DNA of 10,251 nt, from the NCBI GenBank assembly GCA_031266615.1, contig JAISAR010000022.1:1-10251 (forward strand). Reading direction: 5' to 3'. This document shows positions 1-5,813 of the stretch, in pieces. The notes beneath the pieces are model-generated. The model was given only the letters and a program-made list of their open reading frames with translations, did not search any database and was not told where the DNA came from. The translations under genes and the position numbers were made by a program. Source of the stretch: Rickettsiales bacterium. GTDB lineage: Bacteria; Pseudomonadota; Alphaproteobacteria; Rickettsiales; Anaplasmataceae. Every line of letters begins with the position of its first letter. Position 1 is the first letter of the stretch.

Positions 1-13
1 TTCACTATCTATC

Positions 14-292
14 TTATAACATTGGCGTTTTTGATGTCTTAAACGACTTATAAGCGCGTTTGAGCTTGTATAGGTAAAAAACCAGAAGTTTTAAAAAGAC
101 ATACGGTGCACATAGTGCGGAAAATTAAACATGAGACGCCAAATATGCTAAGTTTTTTTGTCGTTTAATCTGCACAGACTGAAGATAAATAATAGCTTCA
201 ACTTTATGATAATGGGGTTGAAAGAATTTGTCAAGCAGTTTTTTTTGTTCTGTTTCTGTGACTAAAAAATCTGAATTCAGCTAGCTGCGCAT
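14..292 (-). pseudogene. Decayed small protein gene with two in-frame stops
   Basis: On the minus strand one frame runs from an ATG at 292-290 to a TAA at 16-14, 93 codons in all, interrupted only by a TAG at codon 4 (283-281) and a TAA at codon 56 (127-125). For sequence this AT-rich, so few stops over 93 codons suggests former coding. The first half is charged and helix-like (it includes LLDKFFQPHYHKVEAIIYLQ). The second half, after the TAA, is hydrophobic and then basic (APYVFLKLLVFYLYKLKRAY), like one membrane helix followed by positive charges. I do not recognise the family. No ribosome binding site is visible before the ATG. It could also be the C-terminal part of a longer lost protein, since the frame is open a further nine codons upstream of the ATG. 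Confidence 0.4.
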
Positions 293-351
293 AGTTGGTG
301 ACAGCTTAGAAAATAGGTTTTAAGCTCAAAATTATACCTAAAAAAAATAAC

Positions 352-380
352 TTGATTGTATATGCTAATATGTGTATATG
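352..380 (+). promoter_or_regulatory. Sigma70-type promoter for the repeat membrane protein gene
   Basis: TTGATT at 352-357 and TATATG at 375-380 are separated by 17 bases. They lie about 40 bases upstream of the ATG at 418. The ten-base word GTATATGCTA occurs twice here (358-367 and 374-383), which could be a chance AT-rich repeat or a binding site. The gene has a strong AGGAGG ribosome binding site at 407-412, five bases before its ATG. Confidence 0.5.
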
Positions 381-417
381 CTAGATTTATTATTGATCTC
401 ATTAAAGGAGGGTTATT

Positions 418-1059
418 ATGAATACAAGCATATGGAAGTGGGGAAACACGGCACACATAACAAAAATGGGCATTGAAGGTACAGTTGCACTTGCGTCTTT
501 AGCGGCAGCAATCACAACGGTATTAATTGCTACTAATATAGTCGCTGTACCTGAGTCTTTGGCGCTTATTAGCACAATTGTTAACCCTATAGGAATTGCA
601 GCGCTATTTATTGCTGCTATATATTTCACTATACTAGCTATTTCTTCATATCAGCAAATGCGCAAGAATGAAGAAATGAGTGAAGCTAAGACATCTGGAG
701 GTGCTGGGGAAGTTGAAGCGAAAATCGCAGATTTAGCTACTAAAACTGATCTAGGTACGAAAGCTGACAAGACTGAGGTTGAAGCAAAAATCGCTGGTTT
801 AGCCTCCAAAGCTGATCTGAATACAAAAGCTGACAAAGCTGAAGTTGAAGCGAAAATCGCTGGTTTAGCTACCAAAGCTGACTTGAATACAAAAGCTGAC
901 AAGACTGAGGTTGAAGCAAAAATCGCTGGTTTAGCCTCCAAAGCTGACCTAAGTGCAAAAGCTGACAAGACCGAAGTTGTACCAACAGTGCTCAAATTGT
1001 CTGAAAATGATGTTAAGCAACTTAAACAGATTCTTGGTTTACAAGAGCAAGTAACTTGA
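418..1059 (+). CDS. Two-helix membrane protein with a tandem 22-residue repeat tail
   Basis: This 213-residue protein has two hydrophobic segments, about residues 20-43 and 51-76, joined by a short loop with a proline. A charged linker follows, then four head-to-tail 22-residue repeats at residues 99-186 (consensus close to VEAKIAGLATKADLNTKADK plus two residues), and a short C-terminal tail with a Leu-rich helix. The repeats are rich in Ala, Lys, Glu and Asp with regularly spaced Val, Ile and Leu. This fits an alpha-helical coiled coil, and 22 residues equals two 11-residue hendecads. There is no clear N-terminal signal peptide; the first helix probably serves as the anchor. The start is supported by AGGAGG five bases upstream. 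The gene stands alone between its own promoter and terminator. I do not recognise a named family. A surface or inner-membrane protein with a rod-like coiled-coil tail is an inference. Confidence 0.85.
   Translation: MNTSIWKWGNTAHITKMGIEGTVALASLAAAITTVLIATNIVAVPESLALISTIVNPIGIAALFIAAIYFTILAISSYQQMRKNEEMSEAKTSGGAGEVEAKIADLATKTDLGTKADKTEVEAKIAGLASKADLNTKADKAEVEAKIAGLATKADLNTKADKTEVEAKIAGLASKADLSAKADKTEVVPTVLKLSENDVKQLKQILGLQEQVT
712..975 (+). repeat. Four tandem 66-bp coding repeats
   Basis: Four in-frame 66-bp units start at 712, 778, 844 and 910. Units 1 and 3 resemble each other in codon choice (GTTGAAGCG, TTAGCTAC), and units 2 and 4 resemble each other (GTTGAAGCA, TTAGCCTCC). A perfect 56-bp match exists between 760-815 and 892-947, 132 bases apart. 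This alternation suggests that a two-unit block was duplicated, rather than four independent single copies. Confidence 0.9.
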
Positions 1060-1067
1060 CCTGTTAC

Positions 1068-1096
1068 AAGAGGTAGATTTTTCTACCTCTTTCTTT
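1068..1096 (+). terminator. Rho-independent terminator
   Basis: AAGAGGTAGA at 1068-1077 pairs perfectly with TCTACCTCTT at 1082-1091 around a four-T loop, and a T-rich run TCTTT follows. It lies nine bases after the stop of the repeat membrane protein gene. Because ribD converges from the other side, the hairpin may also slow minus-strand transcription, although that side has no T run. Confidence 0.8.
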
Positions 1097-1118
1097 ATAT
1101 TCAAGCATATAAAAGCTA

Positions 1119-2297
1119 TTATAATCTATCCCAAATCTCAACTATATCCTCATCAAAGTCTATTACTTCTGCTTTTTTGAATCGGTGGCAGTTATTGATA
1201 GATTGAATTCCTAAATCTCCTACAAAAGGAATGGCATCATTGCCTAGAATTTTACCGCTGCGGCAGATTATCAGCCTATCTATTAAATTGTGCTTCAGTA
1301 GCTCTGTGATTAGCGTTCCTCCACCTTCAACTAATAACCTTGTTATGCCAACCTCTGAAACAAGTTTTGATGCCATGTTTTTCAGGCAGACTTTGCCTGC
1401 ACTAGGCTCCTTCCGACCCGATGTCATTCCAGCGCGTGACGCTGGAATCCATACTTTTTCTGGATCCAAGTAGTCAGGCACTGAGATGGCGGTAGATTTG
1501 TTATTTGAATTAACTATCAAGTAGTTGATGTTTTTTATCTTCTTCTCTACTTCTTTATTTGTGATCACCCAAGTTGTTACTTTGTCTGCAGTCTTTGCAA
1601 TATTGTGCTCTTCTTTCAATTTTTCCTGGCTATCTATAATTAGTCTTATGGGTGACCTATCTTCAAGTTTTGGTAATCTGCAAGTCAAAAGTGGATCATC
1701 ATTAATGAGGGTATTGCTGCCGATCATAATTGCATCATATTTTGCTCTAAGCTCATGTACCAAATTTCTTGTATTTTCGCTTGTTATCCATTTGCTATCA
1801 CCTGTAAATGTTGCGATTTTTCCATCAAGAGTTGTTGCGATTTTGCAAGCTGTGAATGGCCTGTGTAATTTCCGAGTGGTGAAGAAGCCAATATTCAACT
1901 TTTCTGCCTCTTCTTGCATAATTCCTTGTTTCACTTCAATTCCTGCTTCCTTTAGGGCTTTAATGCCTCCACCTAAAACTCTTGTGTCGGGGTCGATTGC
2001 TGCAATCACTACTCTTTTTATTCCGGCTCTTGTGATTTCTGCGGTGCAAGGTTCTGTAACTCCAAAATGGCAACATGGCTCAAGAGTAACGTACATAGTT
2101 GCGCCGTGAGTTGAATCTTTAGCGCTTTGCAAAGCAACTACTTCTGCATGTGGGCGCCCGCCGATTCCTGTATGGCCCTCACCAACTACCACACCATCTT
2201 TTGCAATGACACACCCAACAGCAGGATTTGGTGCAACACTTCCGAGGGTTTTTTCTGCAAGCTTTAGTGCAATTGACATGAAATGATCGTCGGTCAT
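1119..2297 (-). CDS. ribD: Bifunctional riboflavin biosynthesis deaminase/reductase RibD
   Basis: RibD deaminates the pyrimidine product of GTP cyclohydrolase II and then reduces its ribosyl group with NADPH, two early steps of riboflavin synthesis in the cytoplasm. The N-terminal deaminase domain shows the zinc-site pattern HAE (His50, Glu52) and PCCHFGVTEPC (Cys75, Cys84). The reductase domain follows from about residue 148, with TLDGKIAT (156-163), GDSKWIT (166-172), IGSNTLINDDPLLT (192-205) and the glycine loop VEGGGTL (323-329). The protein has 392 residues, longer than the usual roughly 360-370. The excess is an in-frame stretch at about 275-305 encoded by a palindromic element, so the ancestral length would be near 361. 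The ATG shares its A with the last base of the dgt stop (TAATG), which suggests translational coupling. All visible catalytic motifs are intact. Confidence 0.95.
   Translation of the reverse strand: MTDDHFMSIALKLAEKTLGSVAPNPAVGCVIAKDGVVVGEGHTGIGGRPHAEVVALQSAKDSTHGATMYVTLEPCCHFGVTEPCTAEITRAGIKRVVIAAIDPDTRVLGGGIKALKEAGIEVKQGIMQEEAEKLNIGFFTTRKLHRPFTACKIATTLDGKIATFTGDSKWITSENTRNLVHELRAKYDAIMIGSNTLINDDPLLTCRLPKLEDRSPIRLIIDSQEKLKEEHNIAKTADKVTTWVITNKEVEKKIKNINYLIVNSNNKSTAISVPDYLDPEKVWIPASRAGMTSGRKEPSAGKVCLKNMASKLVSEVGITRLLVEGGGTLITELLKHNLIDRLIICRSGKILGNDAIPFVGDLGIQSINNCHRFKKAEVIDFDEDIVEIWDRL
1383..1475. repeat. Palindromic element inserted in frame in ribD
   Basis: Two hairpins lie inside ribD. CAGGCA (1383-1388) pairs with TGCCTG (1394-1399). 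ATTCCAGCG (1426-1434) pairs with CGCTGGAAT (1440-1448) around a five-base loop. The word TTCCAGCGCGTGACGCTGGAA resembles the small palindromic repeats scattered through Wolbachia genomes, and the arrangement parallels the Rickettsia palindromic elements that insert in frame into proteins (established for Rickettsia and reported for Wolbachia). On the coding strand the element adds about 31 residues, including KVWIPASRAGMT, between a variable stretch and the last part of the reductase domain. The exact ends are estimated from where RibD-like sequence resumes. Confidence 0.7.
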
Positions 2298-3496
2298 TAG
2301 AAAGAAGTCATTTCGTATGAGGTATCAAAAATTCTTCTATGCTCGTGTATAGCAAATCTGTCTGTCATACCTGAGATGTAGTCGCATATTACTACTGAAC
2401 GCTGGAATTTATAAGAAAGCTTGTTCCACTCTGTGGGCAATAACCCTGGGTTTTCATAAAAACATTGAAAGAGCTCCTGTACTATACGTTTTGCTTTGTT
2501 CATCGTTCTGTTCAGTTTATAGCTTCTATATATTTTTTCCATGTTGAATTTTTTCATTTCTTTTGTGGCATTTGCAACTTCTGGTGAAAATGTAACTAGC
2601 ATCTTATTTAAACCTCTTACATCCTCTACGCTTTCTATTTTGTAATCTTCAACATTTTTCTTAGTCTGAGAAACAACGTCACTTATCATAATTCCTATAG
2701 TTCTACTCAGTGATTCATGTATGAGCTTACACTTAGGCAATTTTGAATATCTACTCTTTACGTCTTTAAACGTGTCTCCGATTAAAGGAATATCGAGCAA
2801 ATCTTCTACAGTTACTAAATTTGCCCTGAGTGCATCGTCAAGATCATGGACACCGTAAGCAATATCATCAGCAATTGAGGCAACTTGTGCTTCAACGCTA
2901 GAGAATTCTTCAAGTTTCAGATCATATTTTTCATTATATTCTAGCAATAGCTGATTATTTGTGTGGGATACTGCATTCTGACCAAGCAAGGGACCGTTAT
3001 GCTTTGCAACGCCTTCAATAACTTCCCAGCTTAGATTCATACCATCAAAGTCAGCATGTTTTTGCTCAAGATAAGTTAAAATCCTTATAGCCTGAACGTT
3101 ATGGTCAAATTCATACTTCTCGCTATCAAGATTCAAATCTTGAACTGATTTCTTTAGAGCATCTTCCCCTGTGTGGCCAAACGGAGGATGACCAAGGTCA
3201 TGTGCAAGCGCTATGCATTCAGTAATATCCTCATATAAACCGAGCCTGCGTGCAATAGATCTTGCAATTTGTGCAACTTCAAGGCTATGAGTAAGTCGAG
3301 TGCGATAGTAGTCGTGTTCGTAATTGATGAAAACTTGTGTTTTGTACTCCAATTTTCTAAACGCATTAGAGTGAATGATGCGATCCCTATCACGCTGAAA
3401 ACAGCTGCGGTTTTCATCTTCTTGCTCTTTAAAATATCTTCCTCTTGTTTTACTTGGGAAGCACGCATAACTTAATAGAAAATTATTGTTTGACAT
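2297..3496 (-). CDS. dgt: HD-domain dGTP triphosphohydrolase-like protein
   Basis: This enzyme family splits dNTPs, classically dGTP, into the nucleoside and triphosphate, trimming the dNTP pool. The 399-residue protein has the full HD metal site: His70 in RTRLTHSLEV, His99-Asp100 in LAHDLGHPPFGHTGE, and Asp210 or Asp211 in SIADDIAY. The N-terminal RDRDRIIHSNAFRKLEYKTQV and the C-terminal CDYISGMTDRFAI are typical of the alphaproteobacterial dGTPase-like type 2 subfamily. The ATG at 3496-3494 lies inside the -35 region of the divergent gene. No strong ribosome binding site is visible. It precedes ribD with a one-base TAATG overlap, so the two are probably one transcript. Divergent placement next to an A-type iron-sulfur carrier gene is common in alphaproteobacteria. 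Substrate specificity cannot be read from the sequence. Confidence 0.93.
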   Translation of the reverse strand: MSNNNFLLSYACFPSKTRGRYFKEQEDENRSCFQRDRDRIIHSNAFRKLEYKTQVFINYEHDYYRTRLTHSLEVAQIARSIARRLGLYEDITECIALAHDLGHPPFGHTGEDALKKSVQDLNLDSEKYEFDHNVQAIRILTYLEQKHADFDGMNLSWEVIEGVAKHNGPLLGQNAVSHTNNQLLLEYNEKYDLKLEEFSSVEAQVASIADDIAYGVHDLDDALRANLVTVEDLLDIPLIGDTFKDVKSRYSKLPKCKLIHESLSRTIGIMISDVVSQTKKNVEDYKIESVEDVRGLNKMLVTFSPEVANATKEMKKFNMEKIYRSYKLNRTMNKAKRIVQELFQCFYENPGLLPTEWNKLSYKFQRSVVICDYISGMTDRFAIHEHRRIFDTSYEMTSF

Positions 3497-3517
3497 GTAA
3501 AATTTCTACTATAATAA
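3490..3517 (+). promoter_or_regulatory. Promoter for the iron-sulfur carrier gene
   Basis: A perfect TTGACA at 3490-3495 is followed 16 bases later by TAATAA at 3512-3517. An overlapping TATAAT at 3510-3515 has only a 14-base spacer. The -35 box overlaps the start codon of the divergent dgt gene, so the two promoters must be closely packed. Confidence 0.5.
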
Positions 3518-3543
3518 ATTATCAATAATGAACGGTAGTGACT

Positions 3544-4005
3544 ATGTCAACAGATTACAATATTAACTTGACGGACAATGCGTTAAAGAAAATCCACTCC
3601 CTTGTAGAGCAGGAAGAGGACAAAAGTTCTGTTTTGCGAGTTGCAGTTTCAGGTGGTGGATGTTCTGGCTTCAAGTATAATTTTCTTATAGATCAAATAA
3701 ATAAAAGTCTATCTTTGAGTGATGACGACGATGATGATTACGATGATGAATTTGATGACGACGATGATGACGATTATGAAGAGAGCGAGGATTATAGAGG
3801 TCACTCTAGCTTTAGCGGGAAAAGCAAAGACATAGTAATTAACGACGAAAATGGAAACCCTATATTAATGGTTGATAATTGTTCGGCGAAATTTTTAAAT
3901 AACTCAGTTATAGATTATACTGAAGATCTAAGTGGTTCTGGGTTTCAAATAAAAAATGCTCTTGCTAAGTCTCAATGTGGGTGTGGTAACAGCTTCTCAG
4001 TTTAG
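3544..4005 (+). CDS. erpA: A-type iron-sulfur cluster carrier with an acidic insertion
   Basis: HesB/IscA/ErpA proteins hold or deliver Fe-S clusters to apo-enzymes. The three conserved cysteines are present: Cys40 in GGGCSGFKY and Cys145 and Cys147 in the C-terminal QCGCGNSF. The ENG-VD core and the FLNNSVIDYTEDLSGSGFQI stretch also fit the family. Between residues about 55 and 95 there is an insertion dominated by Asp, with six then seven consecutive Asp residues plus Glu and Tyr. It makes the protein 153 residues against roughly 105-115 for ordinary members. I prefer the ATG at 3544, five bases after GGTAG; a GTG two codons upstream (3538) is possible. The symbol rests on the family motifs plus the dgt neighbourhood; IscA is the alternative. 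Confidence 0.85.
   Translation: MSTDYNINLTDNALKKIHSLVEQEEDKSSVLRVAVSGGGCSGFKYNFLIDQINKSLSLSDDDDDDYDDEFDDDDDDDYEESEDYRGHSSFSGKSKDIVINDENGNPILMVDNCSAKFLNNSVIDYTEDLSGSGFQIKNALAKSQCGCGNSFSV
3721..3792 (+). repeat. GAT/GAC low-complexity tract encoding the acidic loop
   Basis: Twenty-four codons, mostly GAT and GAC mixed with TAT/TAC, GAA/GAG and TTT, encode residues 60-83 of the Fe-S carrier. The tract has two similar halves (six Asp then Tyr; seven Asp then Tyr), as expected if it grew by slippage or short tandem duplication. The mix of GAT and GAC argues that it is not a freshly expanded perfect microsatellite. Confidence 0.8.
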
Positions 4006-4029
4006 TTATGTCTCCTAGGCCTTTTCAAC

Positions 4030-4704
4030 ATGGGTGGTGATGTAGCACTAGAGCTAACTTCTGTAGATAAGAGCTTCAAAGAAGCTCCTGCTGTTATAAA
4101 AGATATAAACCTAAGGGTCGCGAAAGGACAAGTAGTTGCATTAATTGGCAGTTCAGGATCAGGAAAAACAACTATATTGCAAATTGCAGGCTTATTGGAT
4201 AAGCCAACTTCAGGTATAGTAACAATAGATGGAGTAAATTGCACACAAGCCAGTAATAAATATAAAACTCATATAAGAAGAAGTTTTCTGAGCTTTGTTT
4301 ATCAATTTCACTATTTGTTACAGGAGTTATCGGTATTGGAAAATGTTATGCTTCCTCAGCTTATTGCGGGAAGGAGCAAAACTGAGGCAATAAAAAATGC
4401 GCAGACAATGTTGGAAAAATTTGGCCTGGAAGACAAAGCAAGTAGTATGATATCTGAAATTTCTGGCGGAGAGAGGCAAAGAGTTGCAATTGCAAGAAGC
4501 GTTGTAAATTCCCCAAGACTTTTACTTGCAGATGAACCAACAGGGAATTTAGATCCAACAAATTCTTTGAATGTGTTTTTGCTATTATATTCGTATGTAA
4601 AGGAAAATAATAGCTCTATGCTTATAGTAACACACAACCACCTCCTTGCAGAAAAGGCAGACTACATTTTACAGTTAAAGGATAGATCACTGGTAAAATT
4701 GTGA
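4030..4704 (+). CDS. lolD: Lipoprotein-releasing ABC transporter ATPase LolD
   Basis: LolD is the ATPase of the LolCDE complex, which lifts outer-membrane lipoproteins off the inner membrane and passes them to LolA. The 224-residue protein is a single nucleotide-binding domain with Walker A GSSGSGKTT (40-48), Q-loop Gln92 in VYQFHYLLQELSVLENV, signature SGGERQRVAIARS (145-157), Walker B RLLLADEPTGNLD (163-175) and the switch His202 in VTHNH. The FHYLLQELSVLENVMLP stretch and the overall size suit the LolD/MacB/FtsE-type family, LolD best. It starts 24 bases after the carrier gene and in the same reading frame, probably on the same transcript. No strong ribosome binding site precedes the ATG. 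The membrane partners (LolC/E) are not in the window, so the assignment rests on family resemblance. Confidence 0.87.
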   Translation: MGGDVALELTSVDKSFKEAPAVIKDINLRVAKGQVVALIGSSGSGKTTILQIAGLLDKPTSGIVTIDGVNCTQASNKYKTHIRRSFLSFVYQFHYLLQELSVLENVMLPQLIAGRSKTEAIKNAQTMLEKFGLEDKASSMISEISGGERQRVAIARSVVNSPRLLLADEPTGNLDPTNSLNVFLLLYSYVKENNSSMLIVTHNHLLAEKADYILQLKDRSLVKL

Positions 4705-4728
4705 ATGGATGTAGTATAGAACTAGAAT

Positions 4729-4902
4729 CTATTGAGCTACTATCTTGTACTTACCTAACCAATGGTCATTAACAGGGTATAGTCTGCACGAAGCACTTTC
4801 ATTGCCTTTTATACACGGACTTTTTAACTTGCGTGATTTGCTTAGTAGGCACCCTGATAGCATAGACGCAACTAAAACAAGAAATAACAACTTCCTAAAC
4901 AT
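4729..4902 (-). CDS. Small lipoprotein, VirB7-like candidate
   Basis: A 57-residue protein starts at the ATG at 4902-4900 and ends at the TAG at 4731-4729. It has a textbook lipoprotein signal: Arg3-Lys4, a hydrophobic core (LLFLVLVASM), and the lipobox LSGC with the acylated cysteine at position 18. The mature part is about 40 residues, with two further cysteines (30 and 39) and the motif CRLYPVNDHWLG (39-50). AAGG lies seven bases before the ATG. The size, lipidation and extra cysteines recall VirB7, the short outer-membrane lipoprotein that pairs with VirB9 in type IV secretion. Rickettsiales T4SS (rvh) loci include a short VirB7-type protein. The match is inferred from features only. It lies 52 bases downstream of the hydrolase on the same strand and may share its transcript. 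It converges on lolD with a 24-base gap. Confidence 0.75.
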   Translation of the reverse strand: MFRKLLFLVLVASMLSGCLLSKSRKLKSPCIKGNESASCRLYPVNDHWLGKYKIVAQ

Positions 4903-4954
4903 AACAAAACCTTTTTGTTTATATTACTACACTCATTTCTCTTGTTTGTAAAGA

Positions 4955-5653
4955 TTAAGCATACTCTCTTATTTTTACCTCTTTTTTGGTCTTTTGAGAA
5001 GAAATAGCTGCACTATTCAAGCGTAGTTTTATATAGTCGTCTATAATTTGAACCACCTCCTCTTCTTTATCTCTTAAGAAGTGATTAGTATCGTCTATAA
5101 TGTGGTATTCCATATGGTCACTTTTTACTGAGTTCATCAGCCTTTTTGCTAATTCTGTTACATCGCTTTCTTCTGAGATTGTATCATTACTGCTTTGTAT
5201 TATAAGCCCAGGAACCGGACAGGGAGAGAAAAAAGAGAAGTCGTACTTTGTTGCCGGAGGAGAAAGGGCAACAAAACCTACTACCTCAGGGCGACGCATT
5301 GTTAATTGCATAGCTACCCATGCTCCGAAAGAAAAACCAACTATCCAAATTGGAACGTTACTAGGATTATGTTCTTGGAGCCAATCGATAGCTACTGCAG
5401 CATCAGTTAATTCCCCTATACCCTTATCGAAAGTTCCGGTGGACTTTCCCACACCACGGAAGTTGATTTTCAATACAGAAAAGCTGTTGCTGATAAAAGA
5501 TGCGTATATATTATGTATTATTTTACTATTCATATTGCCACCATATTGGGGGTGGTGGTGTAAAATTAGCACAACTGGTGCGTTAGCTTCCCTACTTTGG
5601 TGATATTCACCTTCTATTTTTTTTGATGCATTATTTAAAAAAACTTCTACCAC
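4955..5653 (-). CDS. Alpha/beta hydrolase, dienelactone hydrolase-like
   Basis: This 232-residue protein has the alpha/beta-hydrolase catalytic triad: the nucleophile Ser108 in the elbow GFSFG, Asp157 in IIQSSNDTIS and His191 in DTNHFL. The early motif LHHHPQYGGNMNSK and the oxyanion-region NFRGVGKSTGTFDKG are typical of the small cytoplasmic hydrolases of the COG2945 type. There is no signal peptide, so it is probably cytosolic; its substrate is unknown. The start is the GTG at 5653-5651, chosen because AGGAG lies five bases upstream. A 22-residue basic tail (KTKKEVKIRE) follows the last helix. It heads a probable two-gene unit with the small lipoprotein and is divergent from the desulfurase gene. 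Confidence 0.85.
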   Translation of the reverse strand: MVEVFLNNASKKIEGEYHQSREANAPVVLILHHHPQYGGNMNSKIIHNIYASFISNSFSVLKINFRGVGKSTGTFDKGIGELTDAAVAIDWLQEHNPSNVPIWIVGFSFGAWVAMQLTMRRPEVVGFVALSPPATKYDFSFFSPCPVPGLIIQSSNDTISEESDVTELAKRLMNSVKSDHMEYHIIDDTNHFLRDKEEEVVQIIDDYIKLRLNSAAISSQKTKKEVKIREYA

Positions 5654-5658
5654 GGTAG

Positions 5659-5663
5659 CTCCT
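5659..5663 (-). promoter_or_regulatory. Ribosome binding site fixing a GTG start
   Basis: On the minus strand AGGAG is followed by CTACC and then GTG. This strong site at ideal spacing supports GTG as the start of the hydrolase. Confidence 0.7.
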
Positions 5664-5714
5664 AATAAAAACCTGCTTGACAGATATTAACTAATGTAAA
5701 TCGTGTATATATTA

Positions 5715-5743
5715 ATTATGTATTAATTTTACTGTTTTTGCAA
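5715..5743 (-). promoter_or_regulatory. Promoter for the hydrolase and lipoprotein pair
   Basis: On the minus strand TTGCAA (5743-5738) and CATAAT (5720-5715) are 17 bases apart, about 60 bases upstream of the hydrolase GTG. TTGCAA is self-complementary, so the same six bases could act as a -35 for the divergent desulfurase, with a poor -10 (TAAGCT, 5761-5766) also 17 bases away. The remainder of the 160-base divergent region is AT-rich and shows nothing else that I can name. Confidence 0.4.
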
Positions 5744-5813
5744 CAAGCTTTTTATCATGTTAAGCTAATATATATGAATGCTATAGCAAGTAGTAAAGAG
5801 TTTTCCTAATTAA

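Noticed and set aside
712..975. Regular spacing as a CRISPR array
   Set aside because: The units are directly adjacent without unique spacers and stay in one reading frame.
1525..2109. Long plus-strand open frame
   Set aside because: It is antisense to the conserved RibD frame and its translation looks like no known protein.
4745..4951. Plus-strand open frame of 68 codons
   Set aside because: It covers the small lipoprotein on the opposite strand, which has a lipobox and ribosome binding site; the plus frame has neither.
5100..5603. Plus-strand open frame of 167 codons
   Set aside because: It is antisense to the alpha/beta hydrolase, whose catalytic motifs are intact on the minus strand.
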